This document shows, in pieces, positions 6,244 to 10,535 of a stretch of DNA of 10,535 nt (the stretch's first letter is position 1; each line of letters opens with the position of its first letter). The translations under genes and the position numbers were made by a program. This DNA is from Candidatus Fermentibacteraceae bacterium (GTDB taxonomy: Bacteria; Fermentibacterota; Fermentibacteria; Fermentibacterales; JCC-6), in contig JAOZQW010000028.1 in assembly GCA_029932015.1 (NCBI GenBank), positions 1-10,535 on the forward strand, read 5' to 3'. The notes under the pieces are model-generated. The model worked only from the letters and a program-made list of their open reading frames with translations, was not told the origin of the DNA and did no database searches.

Positions 6244-7407
6244 TTAGTCACTCAGCAGCTCCATCCATGCAGGAGGCTTCGTCCGCTTGCTCTTCTTCGC
6301 CTCGACCGCTGTTCTGGAGTGCTCCTGGTTGAATCCCCTCATCGAACCGCTCCCGGAAATGACCTCAGATGGTGTTCGATTCAAAAGGGGCATTTCAGAC
6401 TCATGCTCGCTGATCTCTTCGATCTCACCGAACCCTGTAGCGATAACTGTGACTTTGAGTCTGTCCTCCATCTCCTCAACAAGGCTTGAACCCAGAGATA
6501 CATCTGCCTGTGGTCCTACGGCTTGTGTTACTATCTGCACAGCCTCATGGAACTCAGAGAACCTCATGCTGGAGGACGCCTGCACACTGATCAGCAGCGA
6601 TTTGGCCCCCTCGATCGACACATTCTCCAGAAGAGGGTCTGAGATGGCTCTGCTGGCAGCCTCGGAGGCCCTGTGCTCTCCATTGCAGCATCCTGTACCC
6701 ATCATGGCTCCGCCGCCTGTGGTGATGACCTTCTTGATATCCTGGAAGTCAAGATTGATCAGGCCAGGTGATGAGATGATATTGGCGATGCCTTCCACCG
6801 CGTCCTTCAGGGTTTTGTTACCCCTGTCCAGAGCACTGGCGAATGACTCGTCATCTCCCGCTTCCCTTCGCAGACTGTCATTTGGAATAACAATGAGAGT
6901 ATCCACTTCCTTGCGCAGTGCCCATATCCCCTGCTCAGAGCGGTTTTTCTTGACATGGCCTTCGACCTCGAATGGACGGGTGACAACTCCGACGGTTATA
7001 GCTCCGGCGGCTTTTGCCGCCCGGGCGATCACCGGAGCGGCTCCGGTCCCCGTACCTCCCCCCATCCCTGCTGCGATGAATACCATTCTGATGTCCAGCA
7101 GACACTCTTCGATCTCCTTCTTGCTCTCCTCTGCAGAACTCTCACCGTTCTCAGGATTCCCTCCGGTCCCCAGACCACCAGTCAGCTTGGGTCCGAGCTG
7201 GATCTTGAGATCTGCCCGGCAGCTGTTGAGAGCCTGCAGGTCAGTATTCATGGCCACGTAATCAACACCTATGATATCCGCGCTGATCATCCTGTCGATC
7301 GCGTTGCAGCCGCAGCCACCGATACCGACAACCGCAATTTTCGGCTTCCCTCTGCCTTCTTCAGCCACATCGACTATCTGCAGCCGCGGACCCTCATCTT
7401 GAAACAT
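6244..7407 (-). CDS. ftsZ: Cell division GTPase FtsZ
   Basis: FtsZ is the tubulin-like GTPase that polymerises into the cytokinetic Z-ring on the inner membrane face. This copy has 387 residues. Seen in order: a ~20-residue N-terminal extension; the first glycine-rich loop GIGGCGCNA (28-36); NTDLQAL; GGLGTGGNPENG; the tubulin signature GMGGGTGTGAAP (114-125); RPFEVEG; and the catalytic synergy-loop residues NLDFQD (218-223). After the GTPase core (to ~320) comes a short, low-complexity linker of about 55 residues and the tail KPPAWMELLSD, matching in position the conserved C-terminal peptide that binds FtsA, but acidic and lacking the usual final R/K. GGAGGAGC lies just upstream of the ATG with normal spacing. 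It follows ftsA after 19 bp in one probable operon. Confidence 0.98.
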   Translation of the reverse strand: MFQDEGPRLQIVDVAEEGRGKPKIAVVGIGGCGCNAIDRMISADIIGVDYVAMNTDLQALNSCRADLKIQLGPKLTGGLGTGGNPENGESSAEESKKEIEECLLDIRMVFIAAGMGGGTGTGAAPVIARAAKAAGAITVGVVTRPFEVEGHVKKNRSEQGIWALRKEVDTLIVIPNDSLRREAGDDESFASALDRGNKTLKDAVEGIANIISSPGLINLDFQDIKKVITTGGGAMMGTGCCNGEHRASEAASRAISDPLLENVSIEGAKSLLISVQASSSMRFSEFHEAVQIVTQAVGPQADVSLGSSLVEEMEDRLKVTVIATGFGEIEEISEHESEMPLLNRTPSEVISGSGSMRGFNQEHSRTAVEAKKSKRTKPPAWMELLSD

Positions 7408-7426
7408 GTTGCTCCTCCCTGTTTCT

Positions 7427-8671
7427 CTATCTAAGTCTCTTGAACATTCCTCTGATATTTCCTAAAATGTCACCAAATAAACTCTGTTTGCCCCTTCTGA
7501 AAATGGATCCCTCGTCTTCGAGAGAGAGCTGAACAAGTCCGACCGCAACGGAGAACTCAGGTGTCGCGGTCAGGGCACTCGACATTTCCACTCCAGTTGG
7601 AGCGCCGATCTCCGAGGGCAGTCCCGTACATCTCGATGCAGCTCCTGTAATCCCTGATAATCTCGAGGTCCCCCCTGTCAGAACGATCCCGGCTGGAAGG
7701 TCGGATACTTTCAGTCCAGCCTGCCTGATCTCTTCAGCTAATGAATCGAACAGCTCAGCTACGCCCGTTTCTGCTATTTTGGAGACAACCTCTGCGGAGA
7801 TGGGGACAGTATCCCTGAAACCAAGTGTATTCACCGTAAGGCTACCACGCCTGCTCGAACCGGCCATAGAAACATCCACGAGCTCGCGCTTGATCGTTTC
7901 CGCCTCAGTGCGCGGGATGCGCATACTCTGCAGTTCTTTCGTAAGCTTATCGCCACCCATCGGGATAACTCCGAGATGCACCAGACTCCCGGTATGAAAT
8001 ACGGCCACATCGGTCGCGCCGGCGCCGATATCGGCATAGACCACACCCATTTCCATTTCATCTCTTGTAAGGACTGCGCGAGCTCCGGCTGAAGCAGCCG
8101 GGTATATGGTGCTGACTCTCCTGCCTGCTGATCTCATCACCTGTCTCAGGTTCAGAACTGCAGTCCTGTCTGCGGTGACCATGTAGATATCAGATGTAAG
8201 CATGTCCGCTCTGAGACCAACCGGAGGCTTAGACAATCGGTCATATGAGTCAATGGAATAGCCGCACATCACTGTGCTGAGGATCACTGATTCTCTTGGG
8301 AGTTTGACGAGCTGGGCTGTCTCCGAAGCCTTCTCCACATCCTCCCATGTAATCTCTCCGGAGGTGTAATCATCCTCCTGCTCGATGTTGACGGTTCCTC
8401 TTCCGGGGAATCCCCTCACATGGGAGCCGCTTATCGAGACCGCTATTTCGGGGACTTCCCAGGAAGACAGAGATTCAGCCTCCTCAAGGGCACGGGTCAC
8501 CGCTCGGGCAGAGCCCTCGAGGTCCACGATAACACCGTTTCGCATGCATCCATCAGATGAAGCCTGTCCGGCTCCGGTTATGCTGAGCATGCCCTCCTCG
8601 CTCTGCTCGGCAATGACGCAGGTCACTCTCTCTGTTCCGATGTCCAGGCCTGCGAGGACCCTTGTGCTCAT
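7427..8671 (-). CDS. ftsA: Cell division protein FtsA
   Basis: FtsA is an actin-like ATPase that tethers FtsZ filaments to the membrane and recruits later divisome proteins. This protein has 414 residues. It shows the phosphate-1 motif LDIGT (9-13), the inserted SHS2/1C domain around 85-165, the phosphate-2 motif ADIGAGATDVAVF (213-225), the adenosine motif GIVLTGGTSRLSG (328-340) and, after a linker, the C-terminal amphipathic helix LFGDILGNIRGMFKRLR (398-414) that targets the membrane. The length is normal for the family. The start ATG (8671) overlaps the ftsQ stop as ATGA, with GGTGAGG just upstream inside ftsQ, pointing to translational coupling. It stands directly before ftsZ, the classic order. 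Confidence 0.97.
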   Translation of the reverse strand: MSTRVLAGLDIGTERVTCVIAEQSEEGMLSITGAGQASSDGCMRNGVIVDLEGSARAVTRALEEAESLSSWEVPEIAVSISGSHVRGFPGRGTVNIEQEDDYTSGEITWEDVEKASETAQLVKLPRESVILSTVMCGYSIDSYDRLSKPPVGLRADMLTSDIYMVTADRTAVLNLRQVMRSAGRRVSTIYPAASAGARAVLTRDEMEMGVVYADIGAGATDVAVFHTGSLVHLGVIPMGGDKLTKELQSMRIPRTEAETIKRELVDVSMAGSSRRGSLTVNTLGFRDTVPISAEVVSKIAETGVAELFDSLAEEIRQAGLKVSDLPAGIVLTGGTSRLSGITGAASRCTGLPSEIGAPTGVEMSSALTATPEFSVAVGLVQLSLEDEGSIFRRGKQSLFGDILGNIRGMFKRLR

Positions 8672-9408
8672 GATCCCTCACCTTCCTGCATGCTCTCAGG
8701 TTCCCTGCTGCTGAGTACTGCCTGCCCACTGAACCTCATATCGACTAGATCCCATTCAGCAATTCCGTCCATAGCGGATACAAGCGCCGTAAACCCATCC
8801 CAGCCGCGTCGGAGATCACCGGTACTCAGCAGTACGCTGCAGCCAGCGTCCATGACCACAGTGAGACCGTCACTGGAATAGGTCATGCCGCTGATTCCTC
8901 CCTGCGGTCCGAGGTCGTCCAGCCAGACGGCAAGCCTGGCCCCAATCTCTTCGTCTATGCCAACCGATGTACAGACCAGGGGGAGTGTATCACTGAGGAA
9001 AGTCTCCGGGAGCCGCTGTCCCGATGCTGAGACAGGGTAAACGCCTGCGCTGTCCTGAACAGCCAGAACCACTCTCTCGAGCTCCACAGTGACAAGTACT
9101 GCGGTGAAGGGCAGCCGTTTTACCGCGGCGGAACTGATACCGGATACATCCGTCAGGACATCGGCAATGGAATCACAGTCGATCCTCCATATCGAAGTAC
9201 CGAAGAGTGGACCCAGTATCGTGCAGACGGTCAGAGAATCCTGCTGGCGAATACCCCTTATCCTGACTGTATCAAGATCAAAGGTCCCGCCTCGCTCCAG
9301 CCATCGATACCCCATTGCCAGTGCAAAAGCTCCCAGAGCTGACAGTAGAAGCAGCCAGCTCGTACTGGCACGGGTCCAGTTCCTCCTTCGTCTGCGTCCA
9401 TACCTCAT
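8668..9408 (-). CDS. ftsQ: Cell division protein FtsQ
   Basis: FtsQ is a bitopic inner-membrane divisome protein that connects the cytoplasmic ring to the periplasmic FtsB/FtsL and septal peptidoglycan synthases. The product has 246 residues: a short, strongly basic cytoplasmic N-terminus (RYGRRRRRNWTR), one transmembrane segment at about 18-35 (WLLLLSALGAFALAMGY), a POTRA-type domain beginning near 43 (FDLDTVRIRGI), and the FtsQ C-terminal strand VDMRFSGQAVL near 220. The sequence is weakly conserved, as is usual for this family; identity rests on topology, POTRA pattern and position between murC and ftsA. The ATG at 9408 overlaps the murC stop (ATGA), with GGTGAG five bases upstream. No murB or ddl intervenes. 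Confidence 0.92.
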   Translation of the reverse strand: MRYGRRRRRNWTRASTSWLLLLSALGAFALAMGYRWLERGGTFDLDTVRIRGIRQQDSLTVCTILGPLFGTSIWRIDCDSIADVLTDVSGISSAAVKRLPFTAVLVTVELERVVLAVQDSAGVYPVSASGQRLPETFLSDTLPLVCTSVGIDEEIGARLAVWLDDLGPQGGISGMTYSSDGLTVVMDAGCSVLLSTGDLRRGWDGFTALVSAMDGIAEWDLVDMRFSGQAVLSSREPESMQEGEGS

Positions 9409-10532
9409 TCCGGCTCACCAGCTATCGACCTGCACAGTGAATCCACTGTTCCGGCTCCCATAAAAACGATCACATCGGAATCGTGAGAATCAATGCACCC
9501 TCGAAGATCACTTGTAGAACAGGTTGAACTCATTCCTCCGCATCGTACTGCAGCATCGGCAACCAGTCCGCTGTGAATGCCGGGCAGCGGCTCTTCCCTG
9601 GCTGGATAGATGGGGAGCACAAGCGACCAGTCAGCCAGCGCCAGAGCCTCACCCATCTGCTCTGCCATTGAAGCCGTACGGGAGAAGAGATGCGGCTGGA
9701 ATACGACACCTATCCTGCCCAGTGGGATCTGCCTTAAACCCAAGATTGCAGCCTTCATCTCATCTGGATGATGTGCGTAATCGGATAGGAGAAGGACACC
9801 GTCGATCTCCCCTATCCGCTCCATCCTTCTGGAGACACCTGGAAAATCCGCCAGGGCGAGAAGGGAATCCTGAATTGCGATCCCAACGGTGGAAGCAAGT
9901 GCTATTGAGGTCCCTGCATTAAGAAGATTGTACTCCCCTGGAAGCTGTAGAACTCCCTCATTCATACCGCAGACAGAGTATTCCTGCACCCAGCCGCTGC
10001 CAGAGGTCCTGATGCAGTGAATATCACCACCCGGACCAGTTGTGATGACCTCTCTGCCGATCCTGAGCGCCCAGTCAGCAAGCTCGCGGCGAGCTGCAGG
10101 CACAACTGCAGATCCACCGGGAAGAGTCTGTTCCAGGAATATTCCAAACGCAACTTCGAGGGCCTCTAAAGTGCCATAGCACTCGAGATGCTCCTCTGCG
10201 ATACTGGTAACGGCGGCGGATTGCGGAGAGAGTCTCAGAAATGCTCTGTCATATTCGTCGGCCTCAACTACGGCAATTGATCCTCCCGGGCGGAAGCCGC
10301 CGCTCCATCCCCGGACATCCCCGCCGACCATTACAGTCGGATCCAGGCCGTTCTTCTGGAGTATCCATCCGGTCATTGCCGTGGTTGTCGTCTTCCCGTG
10401 CGCGCCGGCTATCGCGAAGTTTTCAAAGCGCGCCACAGCCGCGAGGCGCCGCAACCGACACGCATCTGGAAAGCGGACGACGCCAAGGGCGCCACGCATT
10501 TTGACGCGCGCTACACCACCGAGAAGCGCCAA
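9405..10532 (-). CDS. murC: UDP-N-acetylmuramate--L-alanine ligase, N-terminal domain missing or altered at window edge
   Basis: MurC is the cytoplasmic ATP-dependent ligase that adds L-Ala to UDP-MurNAc, the first peptide step of peptidoglycan synthesis. Seen, numbering from a TTG at 10532: P-loop GAHGKTTTT (43-51), the central-domain motif EADEYDRAFLRLSP, the Mg-site region SIAEEHLECYG, and C-terminal MurC signatures SDYAHHPDEMKAAI, FQPHLFSRT and PIYPAREEPLPGIHSG. MurC normally has ~105-120 residues before the P-loop, forming the UDP-sugar-binding Rossmann domain; here only ~42 are open before an in-frame TAA at 10533-10535, and those do not resemble MurC beyond about residue 28. The start given is the longest possible in the window (TTG 10532; ATG at 10499 is the alternative), and neither need be the true one. 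The C-terminal two domains are intact. The call as MurC rather than Mpl rests on the YAHHP region and dcw context. Confidence 0.9.
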   Translation of the reverse strand: MALLGGVARVKMRGALGVVRFPDACRLRRLAAVARFENFAIAGAHGKTTTTAMTGWILQKNGLDPTVMVGGDVRGWSGGFRPGGSIAVVEADEYDRAFLRLSPQSAAVTSIAEEHLECYGTLEALEVAFGIFLEQTLPGGSAVVPAARRELADWALRIGREVITTGPGGDIHCIRTSGSGWVQEYSVCGMNEGVLQLPGEYNLLNAGTSIALASTVGIAIQDSLLALADFPGVSRRMERIGEIDGVLLLSDYAHHPDEMKAAILGLRQIPLGRIGVVFQPHLFSRTASMAEQMGEALALADWSLVLPIYPAREEPLPGIHSGLVADAAVRCGGMSSTCSTSDLRGCIDSHDSDVIVFMGAGTVDSLCRSIAGEPE

Positions 10533-10535
10533 TTA
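10425..10535. other. Compositionally distinct right edge, possible foreign or chimeric sequence
   Basis: From about 10425 to the edge the sequence becomes rich in GCG/CGC words, loses MurC similarity and brings an in-frame TAA into the murC frame. On the plus strand the same codon boundaries read an open frame containing KADDAKGATHFDARYTTEKR, with G or C in most third positions, typical of a GC-rich coding region. I do not recognise the protein. A rearrangement or an assembly join are both possible. Confidence 0.35.

Noticed and set aside
6287..7261. 324-codon open frame on the plus strand across ftsZ
   Set aside because: It is fully antisense to a well-conserved FtsZ and is rich in Ser/Pro/Arg as expected for a reverse-strand shadow.
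9524..9922. 132-codon plus-strand frame inside murC
   Set aside because: It overlaps conserved MurC C-terminal motifs on the other strand and shows no protein-like features.
1..10535. CRISPR arrays, tandem repeats or defence-type operons
   Set aside because: I saw no regularly spaced repeats and no nuclease, helicase or toxin-antitoxin genes; all genes except the RAYT are housekeeping or metabolic.

Overview
The window comes from a bacterial chromosome of moderate GC content. It carries a pyruvate:ferredoxin oxidoreductase (anaerobic, ferredoxin-linked carbon metabolism), a one-piece tmRNA, a zinc-type ribosomal protein L28 and part of a division and cell wall (dcw) cluster. An uncultivated anaerobe of a deep bacterial phylum would fit, but I cannot place it from sequence alone.

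Layout, left to right: (1) the last ~836 codons of nifJ/por on the + strand, closed by a GC-rich hairpin. (2) A 1.15-kb single-gene mobile element: a RAYT-type HUH (Y1) transposase on the minus strand between perfect 21-bp inverted repeats. Its outer right end lies a few bases from the 3' end of the tmRNA gene. (3) ssrA (tmRNA) on the minus strand, sharing a ~120-bp divergent control region with rpmB (L28) on the + strand; rpmB ends in a strong intrinsic terminator. (4) A minus-strand block read from the right edge: murC (5' part missing or anomalous) > ftsQ > ftsA > ftsZ > an uncharacterised B12-binding-type radical SAM gene. murC/ftsQ and ftsQ/ftsA overlap by ATGA, so they are probably translationally coupled. 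ftsZ follows ftsA after 19 bp with a good Shine-Dalgarno, and the radical SAM gene follows 91 bp later behind a hairpin.

The genes form separate functional sets: central metabolism (PFOR), ribosome rescue and translation (tmRNA, L28), and septal division with peptidoglycan precursor synthesis (MurC, FtsQ, FtsA, FtsZ). The parts most worth a second look are the inverted-repeat RAYT element abutting ssrA, the unusual tag-coding region of the tmRNA, the REP-like GC-rich units around the element, and the compositionally odd, non-MurC-like last ~110 bases at the right edge.
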